A stretch of DNA of 64,000 nt from assembly GCF_007845675.1 (NCBI RefSeq), contig NZ_VOBR01000023.1:62001-126000 (forward strand), read 5' to 3'. The notes under the pieces were generated by a model. The model was given only the letters and a program-made list of their open reading frames with translations, searched no databases and was not told the origin of the DNA. This document shows positions 54,266-63,343 of the stretch, one piece after another (positions within the stretch are counted from its first letter, which is position 1; each line of letters starts with the position of its first letter). Source of the stretch: Lentzea tibetensis. Lineage in GTDB: Bacteria > Actinomycetota > Actinomycetes > Mycobacteriales > Pseudonocardiaceae. Position numbers and translations under genes: made by a program.

Positions 54266-54814
54266 TCAGTCATGATCGGCCGGAATGCCGCCGGACACTT
54301 TCCGGACCGGCCGGTGCCGCTCGGTCGTTGAGGGGGATTTCAGGGAGAACGCCGCCAGCAGGTCCCGCCCGAGCTGCGCGGTGCGCGGCGTGCAGACCAC
54401 GTCGTAGTAGCGCGCCACCAGCTGGCTGTGCGACACGAAGCCGTGCTGCCCTCGGGTGGCCGCGTAGCGGATGGCACCCGTGACCACCGCGAACGCCACG
54501 CCCGCGCCGAGGCCGATCGCGATCGGCGCCACGCCCGGCGTGGCGGACATCATGGTCAGCAGCAGGCCCACGAACAGGCCGATCCAGGCACCGGAGGCCG
54601 CCGACGTGCCCAGCACGCGTCCCCAGGTCAGCCTGGCGGACACCCGCTCGACGAGCGTCGGTTCGACGCCGACGATCGCGAGACCGCTCACCGGGAACTC
54701 GCTCTTCGCGAGGTGGTCGACGGCTTGCTGGGCCTGCAGATAGGTGTCGTAGGAGCCGATCGGCCAGCCGTCCGGCATCCCAGTTGGCAACGGGCCGTGT
54801 GCGACAGTCATCAT
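54266..54814 (-). CDS. General stress protein 17M-like membrane protein
   Basis: Predicted 182-residue protein from ATG 54814 (GAAGGACGG upstream). It opens WPIGSYDTYLQAQQAVDHLA, then FPVSGLAIVGVE, as in the general-stress-protein 17M-like domain. Two glycine-rich hydrophobic segments (SGAWIGLFVGLLLTMMSA and PIAIGLGAGVAFAVVTGAI) follow. The C-terminal part is polar. It is commonly induced by osmotic or sigma-B-like stress; that is known of the family only. It is upstream of, and co-directional with, the five-gene operon but 113 bp away. Confidence 0.82.
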   Translation of the reverse strand: MMTVAHGPLPTGMPDGWPIGSYDTYLQAQQAVDHLAKSEFPVSGLAIVGVEPTLVERVSARLTWGRVLGTSAASGAWIGLFVGLLLTMMSATPGVAPIAIGLGAGVAFAVVTGAIRYAATRGQHGFVSHSQLVARYYDVVCTPRTAQLGRDLLAAFSLKSPSTTERHRPVRKVSGGIPADHD

Positions 54815-55007
54815 CTTCCGTCCTTCCATGGCCGCAAAGCCCTCTTACTCTTTCTTACCCAAAAATGGGCTGGCGAATGCCGTACCGGAAATACGCACAG
54901 CTGATTCTCAGTTCCCCGACGGCTGGAAAGTCCCCAGGTGGAGCGCGTAGGGTGTCAGGCAAGTGCCCTGGACCCCGGCGTGAAGCTTCCGACCGAGGGG
55001 CATCCCC

Positions 55008-55994
55008 ATGGCACATCCCGATCAGGTCCTCGCCGCGGCGCCCGCATCCACGTCAGCTCGCCCCGATCCGAAGCCGTTGATCCTGCCCGGCCGGACCATG
55101 CGCGACCAGATCCTGGTCAAGATCTTCGTGTTCATCCCGTTCGCCGCGCTGATCGCGGCGGTGCCGATCGCCTGGGGCTGGGGACTCGGCTGGACCGACA
55201 TCGCGCTGGCCGCCGTCTTCTACGCGGTGTCCTGCCTCGGGGTGACGGTCGGCTACCACCGGCACTTCACCCACCGCGCGTTCAAGGCCAAGCGCGGCAT
55301 GCGCATCGCACTCGCGGTGGCGGGCGGCCTCGCCGCACAGGGACCGGTGATCGACTGGGTCGCCGATCACCGCAGGCACCACGCGTTCTCCGACCGGGAG
55401 GGCGACCCGCACTCGCCGTGGCTGTTCGGCACCGGACCGGTGGCGCTGGCCAAGGGGTTCTGGCACGCCCACATGGGCTGGCTGTTCGAACGCGTCAGCA
55501 CCAACAACGAGCGGTTCGCCCCGGACATGCTGGCCGACCGCGACCTGCGGATCATCGACCGGCTGTTCCCGCTGTGGGTGGTGCTGACCATCGGGCTGCC
55601 CACCCTGCTGGGCGGGCTGATCACCTGGTCCTGGTGGGGCGCGCTGACCGCGTTCTTCTGGGCGGGTCTCGTGCGGGTGTCGTTCCTGCACCACGTGACG
55701 TGGTCGATCAACTCGATCTGCCACATGATCGGCGACCGGCCGTTCGCCTCGCGTGACAAGGCCGCGAACTTCTGGCCGCTGGCGATCCTGTCGGCGGGGG
55801 AGTCCTGGCACAACTCGCACCACGCCGACCCGACGTGCGCGCGGCACGGCGTGCTGCGCGGTCAGATCGACATCTCCGCCAGGGTGATCTGGATCTTCGA
55901 GAAGCTCGGCTGGGTGTCCGACGTGCGCTGGACCGACCCGGAGCGCATGGCCCGAATCTTCACCGCGGGCGTTCCTCAGCGAAGAACGAGATGA
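55008..55994 (+). CDS. Acyl-CoA/acyl-lipid delta-9-type fatty acid desaturase
   Basis: Predicted 328-residue membrane di-iron enzyme from ATG 55008. The three histidine boxes are present: HRHFTH, HRRHH and HNSHH, spaced as in stearoyl-CoA-type desaturases. Four hydrophobic segments flank them (KIFVFIPFAALIAAVPIAWG and others). It inserts a double bond in saturated acyl chains. A matching electron donor is not adjacent. It is divergent from the stress protein gene. Confidence 0.93.
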   Translation: MAHPDQVLAAAPASTSARPDPKPLILPGRTMRDQILVKIFVFIPFAALIAAVPIAWGWGLGWTDIALAAVFYAVSCLGVTVGYHRHFTHRAFKAKRGMRIALAVAGGLAAQGPVIDWVADHRRHHAFSDREGDPHSPWLFGTGPVALAKGFWHAHMGWLFERVSTNNERFAPDMLADRDLRIIDRLFPLWVVLTIGLPTLLGGLITWSWWGALTAFFWAGLVRVSFLHHVTWSINSICHMIGDRPFASRDKAANFWPLAILSAGESWHNSHHADPTCARHGVLRGQIDISARVIWIFEKLGWVSDVRWTDPERMARIFTAGVPQRRTR

Positions 55995-56039
55995 CAGCCG
56001 CTCACGCCGGCCCGAGTGTCCACAGTGGTCTGACCGAGG

Positions 56040-56198
56040 TCAGGCGGACTTCGGTTCCTCCGGCATGTCCGCCGGCTCGAGGAACAGGTCCACGTGCGTG
56101 GGCTTGTTGTCGTTGGGCGCGCTGGAGGTCGCGACCGGCTGGGTCGCGTCCGGGTGGCTGAACAGCCCGTCCACCGGGCGTGCGTTCGTGTCGTTCAT
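56040..56198 (-). CDS. Small acidic hypothetical protein
   Basis: Predicted 52-residue protein from ATG 56198, with an imperfect ribosome site upstream (GGAGAAAG). It is hydrophilic and unstructured (MNDTNARPVDGLFSHPDATQ, then THVDLFLEPADMPEEPKSA), with no Cys. It is convergent with the desaturase gene 46 bp away. No maturation enzymes lie nearby, so a peptide natural product is unsupported. Confidence 0.5.
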   Translation of the reverse strand: MNDTNARPVDGLFSHPDATQPVATSSAPNDNKPTHVDLFLEPADMPEEPKSA

Positions 56199-56506
56199 GT
56201 TTTCCGACTTTCTCCGCGTCCGATGCGTGCACAGGGCTGGTGGTGCTGGAGCCGGAACGGCTGCACGGCGCGGGGGTGCGGGGCGCTCGTTCGAGTCGAC
56301 CCCTGATGCTGCTGACGGTACACCTGTCCGGTGGTCGACACCGGTCAACCCCGCAGATGTCCGAAACGGCGCTGTCGTTCCACGAGGTGGAGGTGTCCGA
56401 GGTCACCACCTTCCGGAACCAGGGCACCAGGCAGTGCGTGGACGGCAGCTGCAAAGTACGGGCGGTCCAGCGAGAAATCGCCGGGCCGGGCCACTAGGTT
56501 CGGGGC
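56199..56506. other. 308-bp gap upstream of ilvD
   Basis: No supported gene. A plus-strand frame 56357-56497 (MSETALSFHEVEVSEV with two Cys near its end) lacks a ribosome site. I see no T-box or palindrome ahead of ilvD. Confidence 0.35.
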
Positions 56507-58204
56507 ATGAGCGAGAACCCGGACATCAAGCCGCGCAGCCGCGACGTCACCGACGGACTGGAGCGCACCGCCGCGCGCGGGATGCTGCGGGCCGTCGGCA
56601 TGGGCGACGACGACTGGGTGAAGCCGCAGATCGGCGTCGCGTCGTCGTGGAACGAGATCACGCCGTGCAACCTGTCGCTGGACCGGCTCGCGAAGGCGAG
56701 CAAGGACGGGGTGCACGCGGCGGGCGGGTATCCGCTGGAGTTCGGCACGATCTCGGTGTCCGACGGCATCTCGATGGGGCACGAGGGCATGCACTTCTCG
56801 CTGGTGTCGCGGGAGGTGATCGCGGACAGCGTGGAGACGGTGATGCAGGCCGAGCGGCTGGACGGCTCGGTGCTGCTCGCGGGCTGCGACAAGTCGTTGC
56901 CGGGGATGCTGATGGCCGCGGCGCGGCTCGACCTGGCCAGCGTGTTCCTCTACGCGGGGTCGATCCTGCCCGGCCGGGTCACGCTGTCGGACGGCAGTGA
57001 GCGCGAGGTGACGATCATCGACGCGTTCGAGGCCGTCGGGGCGTGCTCGAGGGGGTTGATGAGCCGGGCGGACGTCGACCTGATCGAGCGGGCGATCTGT
57101 CCCGGTGAGGGCGCGTGCGGCGGCATGTACACCGCGAACACGATGGCCAGTGCGGCCGAGGCGCTCGGGATGTCGCTGCCCGGCAGCGCGGCCCCGCCCG
57201 CGACGGACCGGCGGCGTGACGGGTTCGCGCGGAAGTCCGGGCAGGCCGTGGTCGAGATGCTGCGCAAGGGGATCACCGCGCGGCAGGTCATGACGCGCGA
57301 GGCGTTCGAGAACGCGATCGCCGTCGTGATGGCGTTCGGCGGCTCGACGAACGCCGTGCTGCACCTGCTGGCCATCGCGCACGAGGCGGAGGTCGAGCTC
57401 AGTCTGGACGACTTCACCCGCATCGGCGCGAAGGTGCCGCACCTGGCGGACGTGAAGCCGTTCGGGCGGCACGTGATGACCGACGTCGACCGCATCGGTG
57501 GCGTGCCCGTGGTGATGAAAGCGTTGCTGGACGCGGGCTTGCTCCACGGCGACTGCCTGACCGTCACCGGGCGCACGATCGCGGAGAACCTCGCCGACAT
57601 CGCGCCGCCTGACCTGGACGGCACGGTGCTGCGGGCCATGGAGAAGCCGATCCACCGCACCGGTGGCATCACGATCCTGCGCGGCTCGCTGGCTCCGGAG
57701 GGTGCGGTGGTGAAGTCCGCCGGGTTCGACTCGGACGTGTTCACCGGCACCGCCAGGGTGTTCGACCGCGAGCGCGCCGCGATGGACGCGCTGGAGGACG
57801 GCACGATCACCGCGGGCGACGTCGTGGTCATCCGCTACGAGGGGCCCAAGGGCGGGCCGGGGATGCGCGAGATGCTCGCCATCACCGCGGCGATCAAGGG
57901 TGCGGGACTGGGCAAGGACGTCCTGCTGCTCACCGACGGCCGGTTCTCCGGTGGCACCACGGGTTTGTGCGTCGGCCACGTCGCGCCGGAGGCGGCGGAC
58001 GGCGGGCCCATCGCGTTCGTCCGCGACGGCGACCCGATCACGCTGAACGTCGCTTCCGGCACGCTGGACGTCGCGGTCGACGACGCCGAGATGGCGGCCC
58101 GTCGCGACGGCTGGGAACCGCTGCCGCCGCGCTACCCGCGCGGTGTGCTGGCCAAGTACGCCAAGCTCGTCGGCTCGGCTTCCGGTGGCGCCGTCTGCGG
58201 CTAA
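56507..58204 (+). CDS. ilvD: Dihydroxy-acid dehydratase
   Basis: Predicted 565-residue enzyme from ATG 56507. It converts 2,3-dihydroxy-3-methylbutanoate and -pentanoate to the 2-keto acids for valine and isoleucine. Iron-sulfur Cys are in [11 protein letters not shown] and [24 protein letters not shown] and the C-terminal [20 protein letters not shown] are family hallmarks. No other ilv gene is in the window. Its stop overlaps the convergent TetR gene by four bases. Confidence 0.96.
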   Translation: MSENPDIKPRSRDVTDGLERTAARGMLRAVGMGDDDWVKPQIGVASSWNEITPCNLSLDRLAKASKDGVHAAGGYPLEFGTISVSDGISMGHEGMHFSLVSREVIADSVETVMQAERLDGSVLLAGCDKSLPGMLMAAARLDLASVFLYAGSILPGRVTLSDGSEREVTIIDAFEAVGACSRGLMSRADVDLIERAICPGEGACGGMYTANTMASAAEALGMSLPGSAAPPATDRRRDGFARKSGQAVVEMLRKGITARQVMTREAFENAIAVVMAFGGSTNAVLHLLAIAHEAEVELSLDDFTRIGAKVPHLADVKPFGRHVMTDVDRIGGVPVVMKALLDAGLLHGDCLTVTGRTIAENLADIAPPDLDGTVLRAMEKPIHRTGGITILRGSLAPEGAVVKSAGFDSDVFTGTARVFDRERAAMDALEDGTITAGDVVVIRYEGPKGGPGMREMLAITAAIKGAGLGKDVLLLTDGRFSGGTTGLCVGHVAPEAADGGPIAFVRDGDPITLNVASGTLDVAVDDAEMAARRDGWEPLPPRYPRGVLAKYAKLVGSASGGAVCG

Positions 58205-58770
58205 CGGGGGAGCACGGCCAGAGCGGTCTCGGCGATCTCGTGCAGTGAGGTCTTCCCGGCCTTGCCGAGCGCCTCGATGCCGCGCAGGACGGCCAGCAGC
58301 AGGCCGGCGAGCGCGCGCGGGTCGGCGTCCGGCGCGATGTCGCCGTGCCGCTGTGCCTGCGTCACGCACCTGGTGAGCAGGTCCTCCAGTTCCTCGAACG
58401 CCCGCCGCGCGCGGGTCGTCACGTCGGCGTCCTGGCCGGCCAGTTCGGTGGTGCCCTTGGCGAGCAGGCACCCGCGGAGGTCGCTGCCCGCGGCCACCGC
58501 GACGACGTGTGCCCGCAGCCGCTCGAAAGCCGTGGAATCGGGGCCTTCCAACGACTTGCGCACCTGGTCCACCACCTCGGTGCAGTAGCCGTCGAACACC
58601 CGCACGAACAGCTGGTGCTTGTCGCCGAACGCGCCGTAGAGGCTGCCCTTGCCGAGTCCGGTGGCCGCGAGGACGTCGTCCACGCTCGTGCCCGCGTAGC
58701 CGGTCGACCAGAACTGGTCGCGCACCGCGCGGAGAACCGTCACCTCGTCGAACTTCCTCGGCCTCGCCAT
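58201..58770 (-). CDS. TetR/AcrR family regulator
   Basis: Predicted 189-residue repressor from ATG 58770. The HTH reads [20 protein letters not shown], then [20 protein letters not shown] and [11 protein letters not shown]. The C-terminal domain has the conserved Cys in RGCLLAKGT, as in RutR/YcdC-like groups. It is divergent from an SDR gene with a perfect 9-bp-arm palindrome between them. It overlaps ilvD at its 3' end by four bases. Confidence 0.92.
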   Translation of the reverse strand: MARPRKFDEVTVLRAVRDQFWSTGYAGTSVDDVLAATGLGKGSLYGAFGDKHQLFVRVFDGYCTEVVDQVRKSLEGPDSTAFERLRAHVVAVAAGSDLRGCLLAKGTTELAGQDADVTTRARRAFEELEDLLTRCVTQAQRHGDIAPDADPRALAGLLLAVLRGIEALGKAGKTSLHEIAETALAVLPR

Positions 58771-58810
58771 GCCATCAGCATAGTTGACGAAACGGTCCAG
58801 AACTGCCTAG

Positions 58811-58834
58811 GTTATGGACCAATCCGTCCATAAC
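58811..58834. promoter_or_regulatory. TetR operator: perfect palindrome
   Basis: GTTATGGAC and its exact mirror GTCCATAAC flank a 6-base spacer. It lies 40 bp from the tetR start and 13 bp from the SDR ATG, so binding would block the SDR promoter. Confidence 0.85.
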
Positions 58835-58847
58835 AGTGGGAGTCGCC

Positions 58848-59585
58848 ATGCAGGGCAAAGTCGCCGTCGTGACCGGTGGGAGCACCGGCATCGGCCGGGC
58901 CATCGCGGCCCGGTTCGTCGCCGAAGGTGCGCGCGTCGTCATCACCGGCCGCCGCAAGCCCGAGCTGGACGCCGCCGTCGAGGCCATCGGGCGTGGCGTG
59001 CGGGGCGTGCACGCCGACTCGTCCGATCTCGGCGACCTGGACGCGCTCTACCGGAGCGTTCAGGAAGAAGAAGGCCGGATCGACGTGCTCGTCGCGAACG
59101 CGGGCGGCGGCGTCGCGAACGTGCTCGGTTCCATCACGGAGGAGGAGTTCGACTCGACGTTCGGCACCAACGTCAAGGGCGTGCTGTTCACCGTGCAGAA
59201 GGCGTTGCCGCTGCTCGCGGACGGGGCGTCGGTGATCCTCACCGGCTCGACCACCTCGATCAAGGCCGAGGCGGGCATCAGCGTCTACGCGGCGAGCAAG
59301 GCGGCGGTGCGCAACCTCGCGCGCGGCTGGGTGCTCGATCTCAAGGGGCGCGACGTGCGCGTCAACGTGCTCAGCCCCGGACCGACCGACACCCCCGGCA
59401 TGCGCGGACTCGCGGAGCCGGGGCAGGAGCAGGCGCTCGTCGACGCGTTCGCGGCGCGGGTGCCGCTGGGCCGCGTCGCCGATCCCGCCGAGATCGCCGG
59501 TGCCGCGGTGTTTCTCGCGTCGAACGACTCGGGCTTCGTCAACGGTGTCGAACTGTTCGTCGACGGCGGCTTCGCGCAGGTCTGA
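58848..59585 (+). CDS. Short-chain dehydrogenase/reductase (SDR), probable TetR target
   Basis: Predicted 245-residue oxidoreductase. ATG 58848 follows GGGAG; a GTG at 58836 is in frame. The NAD(P) motif is TGGSTGIG, the structural NAG is VLVANAGGG, and the catalytic Ser-Tyr-Lys is TGSTTSIKAEAGISVYAASK. PGPTDTPG closes the coenzyme pocket. The substrate is unknown. The operator upstream and a divergent TetR gene suggest induction by an electrophilic or aldehyde compound, by inference. Confidence 0.92.
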   Translation: MQGKVAVVTGGSTGIGRAIAARFVAEGARVVITGRRKPELDAAVEAIGRGVRGVHADSSDLGDLDALYRSVQEEEGRIDVLVANAGGGVANVLGSITEEEFDSTFGTNVKGVLFTVQKALPLLADGASVILTGSTTSIKAEAGISVYAASKAAVRNLARGWVLDLKGRDVRVNVLSPGPTDTPGMRGLAEPGQEQALVDAFAARVPLGRVADPAEIAGAAVFLASNDSGFVNGVELFVDGGFAQV

Positions 59586-59588
59586 CGA

Positions 59589-60176
59589 TCACCCTGGAGT
59601 GACGGCGCCGGCGATCACCGCGGTCACGACCTTGCCGACGGCGTCCGGTGCGACGGCCTCCCCGCCGGCGAACAGCATGTGGGCGGCGCCGATCAGCGTC
59701 GGCGCGAGGGTGGTGATGTCGGCGTCCGCCTTCAGGCGGCCGAGCTCGCGTTCGGCGGTGAGGTAGCCGGCGATCGCGCCTGCCGCCTCGGCCAGCAAAG
59801 GGACGCCCTTCGACCCGGTCTGGCGGAGGCGGGCGCGCAGGTCGTCGCGGAAGATCACGAGGCTGACGATGGCCACGGCGACCGACTCGAACAGCGCCGT
59901 CAGGGCATCGGTGAGGTTGCCCGCGACGGTGCCGGTGCCCGCGGCCGCCCGCAGGGTCTCGGCCCGCGCGTCGAACCGGGCGATGCGGTCCTGCACGAGC
60001 TCGGCGAGGAACGCGTCGAAGTCCGCGAAGTGCCGGTGCAGCACGCCCTTGGCGCAGCCCGCCTCCGCGGTGACCGCGCGGCTGGTCAGCGCGCTCGGGC
60101 CGGAGCGGACCAGGATGCGCTCGGCGGCGTCGAACAGCTGCTCGCGCACGTCGCGAATGGCCACCCCTGTCGGCAC
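59589..60176 (-). CDS. TetR family regulator
   Basis: Predicted 195-residue repressor. GTG 60176 is favoured by AGGAAGG upstream; a longer frame would start inside the operators. The HTH is EQLFDAAERILVRSGPSALT, then SRAVTAEAGCAKGVLHRHFA. The C-terminal part fits a small-ligand TetR domain. It is divergent from a methyltransferase gene at 60229 with two GTGGGC palindromes between. It is convergent with the SDR gene, only 3 bp away. Confidence 0.9.
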   Translation of the reverse strand: MPTGVAIRDVREQLFDAAERILVRSGPSALTSRAVTAEAGCAKGVLHRHFADFDAFLAELVQDRIARFDARAETLRAAAGTGTVAGNLTDALTALFESVAVAIVSLVIFRDDLRARLRQTGSKGVPLLAEAAGAIAGYLTAERELGRLKADADITTLAPTLIGAAHMLFAGGEAVAPDAVGKVVTAVIAGAVTPG

Positions 60177-60197
60177 TGAACCAGCCTTCCTGTTGAC

Positions 60198-60236
60198 GAG
60201 TGGGCATGTGCCCACTCATAGTGGGCGCATGCCCAC
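60198..60236. promoter_or_regulatory. Two tandem GTGGGC palindromes (TetR operators)
   Basis: Site 1 (60198-60217) has 9-bp arms GAGTGGGCA/TGCCCACTC around a TG centre. Site 2 (60221-60236) has arms GTGGGC/GCCCAC around GCAT. Their starts are 21-23 bp apart. Site 2 overlaps the methyltransferase ATG at 60229, which implies direct occlusion of a leaderless or very short leader transcript. Confidence 0.85.
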
Positions 60237-61008
60237 AGTACCGTCCGAGCCCCACGACCTGCGGGCCGCTGCCGAGTCGTTCGGCGCGGATCCCGAGCGC
60301 TACGACCGGTCCCGTCCCCGCTACCCGGCCGCGATGGTCGACGCGATCATCGCGGTCAGCCCCGGACGCGACGTGCTCGACGTCGGGGTCGGCACCGGCA
60401 TCGCCGCGCGGCAGTTCCAGGCCGCCGGGTGCCGGGTGCTCGGTGTCGACCCCGACGCGCGGATGGCCGAGTTCGCCCGCCGCGGCGGGATCGACGTCGA
60501 GGTGGCCGCGTTCGAGACGTGGCAGACGACGCGCGTGTTCGACCTCGTCGTGTCCGGGCAGGCCTGGCACTGGGTCGACCCCGTCGCCGGTGCGGCCAAG
60601 GCGGCCGAGGTGCTGCGGCCCGGCGGCCAGATCGCCTTGTTCTGGAACGTCTTCCAGCTGCCGCCCGACCTGGTGGACGCGTGCGCCGAGGTCCACCGCC
60701 GGGTGATGCCCGGTCCGCTGGCCGAGATGGCGACCAGGCCCGCGCTCGACGGGTACTCGATGTTGTGCGACCGGGCCGCCGACGGGCTTCGGGGTGCGTT
60801 CGACGAGCCCGAGCGGTGGCGCTTCGAGTGGACCTGCGAGTACACGAAGGACGAATGGCTGGACGTGCTGCCCACGCAGGGTGGCTACTCGCAGCTGCCG
60901 CCCGCGCGGCTCGCCGAGCTGCTGGCCGGGCTCGGGGACGCGGTCGGGGACGGCTTCACCGCCGAGTACACGACCGTGCTGGTCACCGCGGAGCGTCGTG
61001 CGGGCTGA
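60229..61008 (+). CDS. Class I SAM-dependent methyltransferase
   Basis: Predicted 259-residue enzyme. ATG 60229 lies inside an operator, leaving no room for a ribosome site, so the mRNA may be leaderless. The SAM-binding motif I is VLDVGVGTGIAARQF, motif II the acidic end GVDPDARMAEFARRG, and later motifs VVSGQAWHWVDPVAGAAKAA and RPGGQIALFWNV. The substrate is unknown. It overlaps the next gene by 11 bp, forming a two-gene operon. Confidence 0.9.
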   Translation: MPTVPSEPHDLRAAAESFGADPERYDRSRPRYPAAMVDAIIAVSPGRDVLDVGVGTGIAARQFQAAGCRVLGVDPDARMAEFARRGGIDVEVAAFETWQTTRVFDLVVSGQAWHWVDPVAGAAKAAEVLRPGGQIALFWNVFQLPPDLVDACAEVHRRVMPGPLAEMATRPALDGYSMLCDRAADGLRGAFDEPERWRFEWTCEYTKDEWLDVLPTQGGYSQLPPARLAELLAGLGDAVGDGFTAEYTTVLVTAERRAG

Positions 61009-61609
61009 GCTGCGGCACGTCTACTGGATCGGCGGCGGCAGCGGCGGGGGCAAGTCGACCGTCGCCCGGCAGCTCGCCGCGCGGCACGGGCTGCGCGTGT
61101 ACTCGACCGACCACGCGATGGCCGACCACGCGCGCCGCAGCACACCGGGGGACGCGCCGTTCCTGAACGAGTTCATGGCCATGGACATGGACGAGCGGTG
61201 GGTGCGGCGGTCGCCGGAGGTCATGCTCGAGACGTTCCACTGGTTCCGCGGCGAGTGCTTCGGCCTGATCGTCGACGACCTGCTGCGGCTGCCCGCCGGA
61301 ACCCGCGTGGTCGTCGAGGGCTTCAGGTTGTTGCCGCACCTGGTGAAACCGCTGCTCGCCGAGCCGCGCAACGCGGTGTGGCTGTTGCCGACGCCCGAGT
61401 TCCGGGTGGCCGCGTTCGACCGGCGCGGCTGGCACATCCCCGGCAGGACGAGCGATCCCGCACGGGCACGGGACAACCTGCTCGAACGCGACCGGATGTT
61501 CACCGATCGGCTGGCTGAGGAGACCGCGCGCCTCGGACTGCCCGCCATCGAGGTGGAGCTGGGCGAAGAGGAGCTCGCCGAGCGGGTGGCGCGAGCGTTC
61601 GGGCTGTGA
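60998..61609 (+). CDS. P-loop nucleoside-kinase-like ATPase
   Basis: Predicted 203-residue kinase from GTG 60998, overlapping the methyltransferase end by 11 bp. Walker A is WIGGGSGGGKSTVARQL at residues 10-26; a LID-like region and DDLLRLPAGTRVVVEGFRLL follow. It resembles the AAA_33/shikimate- or gluconate-kinase-like family, with no defined substrate. Coupling to the methyltransferase and a shared TetR operator suggest a common pathway, possibly drug or metabolite modification. Confidence 0.82.
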   Translation: MRAELRHVYWIGGGSGGGKSTVARQLAARHGLRVYSTDHAMADHARRSTPGDAPFLNEFMAMDMDERWVRRSPEVMLETFHWFRGECFGLIVDDLLRLPAGTRVVVEGFRLLPHLVKPLLAEPRNAVWLLPTPEFRVAAFDRRGWHIPGRTSDPARARDNLLERDRMFTDRLAEETARLGLPAIEVELGEEELAERVARAFGL

Positions 61610-61768
61610 GGCCTGTTGAGAGCGGTCGTTTCGATCATGGCGGACCGGGTGCCAAGAATTTTTGTGCAGAATGTCGAAAGCGCTGTGCCCTCGTTCGACG
61701 CGGAAGCAACGGCTGATCACAGGCGTCCGGAGTGGCCGGACCCCAGCCAGGTACCACTAGGAGCGGCA

Positions 61769-62131
61769 ATGCGGTTTCTGCTGATGCACCGGCTCGACGA
61801 GCGCCTCCCCGAGGCGTGGAACCCGAGCCAGGAGTTCATCGAGAAGATGGGCGCCTTCATCCAGGACTCGATCGACAAGGGCATCCTGATCACCGGCGAA
61901 GGTGTCCACCCGTCCGAGAAGGGGGCGAAGGTGCGCAAGGCCCGCGGCAGCGGGATCACCTCGACGGACGGGCCGTTCACCGAGGCCAAGGAGGTCATCG
62001 GCGGCTTCGCGTTGATCAACGCCGAGGACAAGGCCGCGGCCGTCGAGTTCGCCAAACTGTACGCCGAGCTGTTCGACGAGATCGAGGTCGAGGTGCGCCA
62101 GGTCGTCGAGTTCGAGGACCTGCCCTCCTGA
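61769..62131 (+). CDS. YCII-related (DGPF-type) protein
   Basis: Predicted 120-residue protein from ATG 61769 (AGGAG upstream). The YCII/DGPF fold shows MRFLLMHRLDER, GEGVHPSEKGAKVRKARGSG and the hallmark TDGPFTEAKEVIGGFALI. Members often act with sigma factors in stress responses. It is monocistronic here; the sigma gene at the window end is two genes away. Function is family-level only. Confidence 0.88.
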   Translation: MRFLLMHRLDERLPEAWNPSQEFIEKMGAFIQDSIDKGILITGEGVHPSEKGAKVRKARGSGITSTDGPFTEAKEVIGGFALINAEDKAAAVEFAKLYAELFDEIEVEVRQVVEFEDLPS

Positions 62132-62275
62132 CACCGGACGGGGGTCGGTCCGCCCAGCGGACCGGCCTGGTTCCGCTGGGCGGACCAACCGCGGTGAATA
62201 TGAGGATTCTTCGCTAACGAAGTGCTGGGGTGTGGCGACCCCCAGTACGGACAAGATCAATGCGAAGGAGCTTCC

Positions 62276-63223
62276 ATGCGTTTCCCCGTCGCCACGGCAG
62301 CGGTCGCCCTGGTGCTCGCCACCCTCCCCGTCACGGCGCAGGCCGCGCCCTCCGGTTGCGTGTGGACACCCACCGCTTTGCCCATGCACGACGGCATCAA
62401 GCGCGAGCGGGTCGTCGGGATGTCCCCGGACGGGTCCGTCGCGGTCGGTGACGGCACCGAGGACGGCACGTTGGAGACCCGGCTCCGCGGCCTGCTGTGG
62501 TTCGGGTCCACCCTGGTGGAGATGCCGAACGGTGGCTGGGGCGACACCGTCGACAACGGACCGAACGACGTGAACAACTCCGGCGTCGTGGCCGGCTACA
62601 CCTACGACAACGACAACGGCCTGTCACGGCCGTACCGGTACCGCGACGGTCACTACGAGTGGCTCCCGGTGCCCGCCGGGCTCGACGGCATCGCGACCGA
62701 CATCAACGAGGCCGGTGACATCGCGGGCTGGCTGCTCGACAGCAGGGGCGTCACGTCGACGATCCTGTGGCGCGCCGGGCAGCCCTCCGTGATCATCGGC
62801 GCGGGCCAGCCGATCGGTCTCGACGACGCGGGTCGCGTCGTCACGGACCAGGGGCTGATCTGGTCCCCCGACGGTTCGACGCGCACCATCAAGCAGCGTC
62901 GTGACGCCAAGCCGCGGAAGTACGCGAACGGCCGCGTCATCGGGCAGACCCGTGCCGGCCGTGAAGAGCTCGTCGAGTGGAACCTCGACGGCGTCGTCAC
63001 GCGCGTCCTGCCGGGCGGCCGCCTCGCGGAGGGGATCAACGGGAGCGGCGTGGTCGCGGGCTCGTACCAGGAGCCGGGCGGGAAGTCGGGCTGGGCGATC
63101 TGGAGCGGTGGCTCGGTGCAGTTCATCGACGGCTACGCGGGCGGGATCACCGAGAACGGCATCGCGTTCGGCGAGAACGTGATCGCGGGCGTGTCCCGTG
63201 CGGTGGTCTTCCACTGCCGCTGA
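62276..63223 (+). CDS. Secreted HAF-repeat-like beta-propeller protein
   Basis: Predicted 315-residue exported protein from ATG 62276 (GAAGGAG upstream). The signal peptide spans about 1-22. The mature part has repeats of the HAF/Kelch-like kind (VVGMSPDGSVAVGDGTEDG, DVNNSGVVAGYTYD, DINEAGDIAGWLLDS, GINGSGVVAGSYQE), with the -N-x-x-G-x-V/I-A-G- core. No catalytic motif is visible. It may be an extracellular binding or signalling protein. It ends at a strong hairpin. Confidence 0.82.
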   Translation: MRFPVATAAVALVLATLPVTAQAAPSGCVWTPTALPMHDGIKRERVVGMSPDGSVAVGDGTEDGTLETRLRGLLWFGSTLVEMPNGGWGDTVDNGPNDVNNSGVVAGYTYDNDNGLSRPYRYRDGHYEWLPVPAGLDGIATDINEAGDIAGWLLDSRGVTSTILWRAGQPSVIIGAGQPIGLDDAGRVVTDQGLIWSPDGSTRTIKQRRDAKPRKYANGRVIGQTRAGREELVEWNLDGVVTRVLPGGRLAEGINGSGVVAGSYQEPGGKSGWAIWSGGSVQFIDGYAGGITENGIAFGENVIAGVSRAVVFHCR

Positions 63224-63230
63224 CCGGCCG

Positions 63231-63264
63231 AACCCTTGCCGGGGGACCAACCCCGGCAAGGGTT
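63231..63264 (+). terminator. Perfect 14-bp hairpin terminator
   Basis: AACCCTTGCCGGGG (63231-63244) pairs exactly with 63251-63264 around a 6-base loop, followed by TTCCCTTG. It starts 7 bases after the HAF-like protein stop. Confidence 0.9.
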
Positions 63265-63343
63265 TTCCCTTGTTGTGACCGAGGGGAGCCCGCTGACAGC
63301 CTCGGTTCAGCAGTTCTTCGGAACCGTTGAGACGAGGGGAAAA

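Noticed and set aside
56357-56497. 46-codon plus-strand frame with two Cys (possible RiPP precursor)
   Set aside because: It has no ribosome site, no maturation enzymes lie nearby, and it may be chance.
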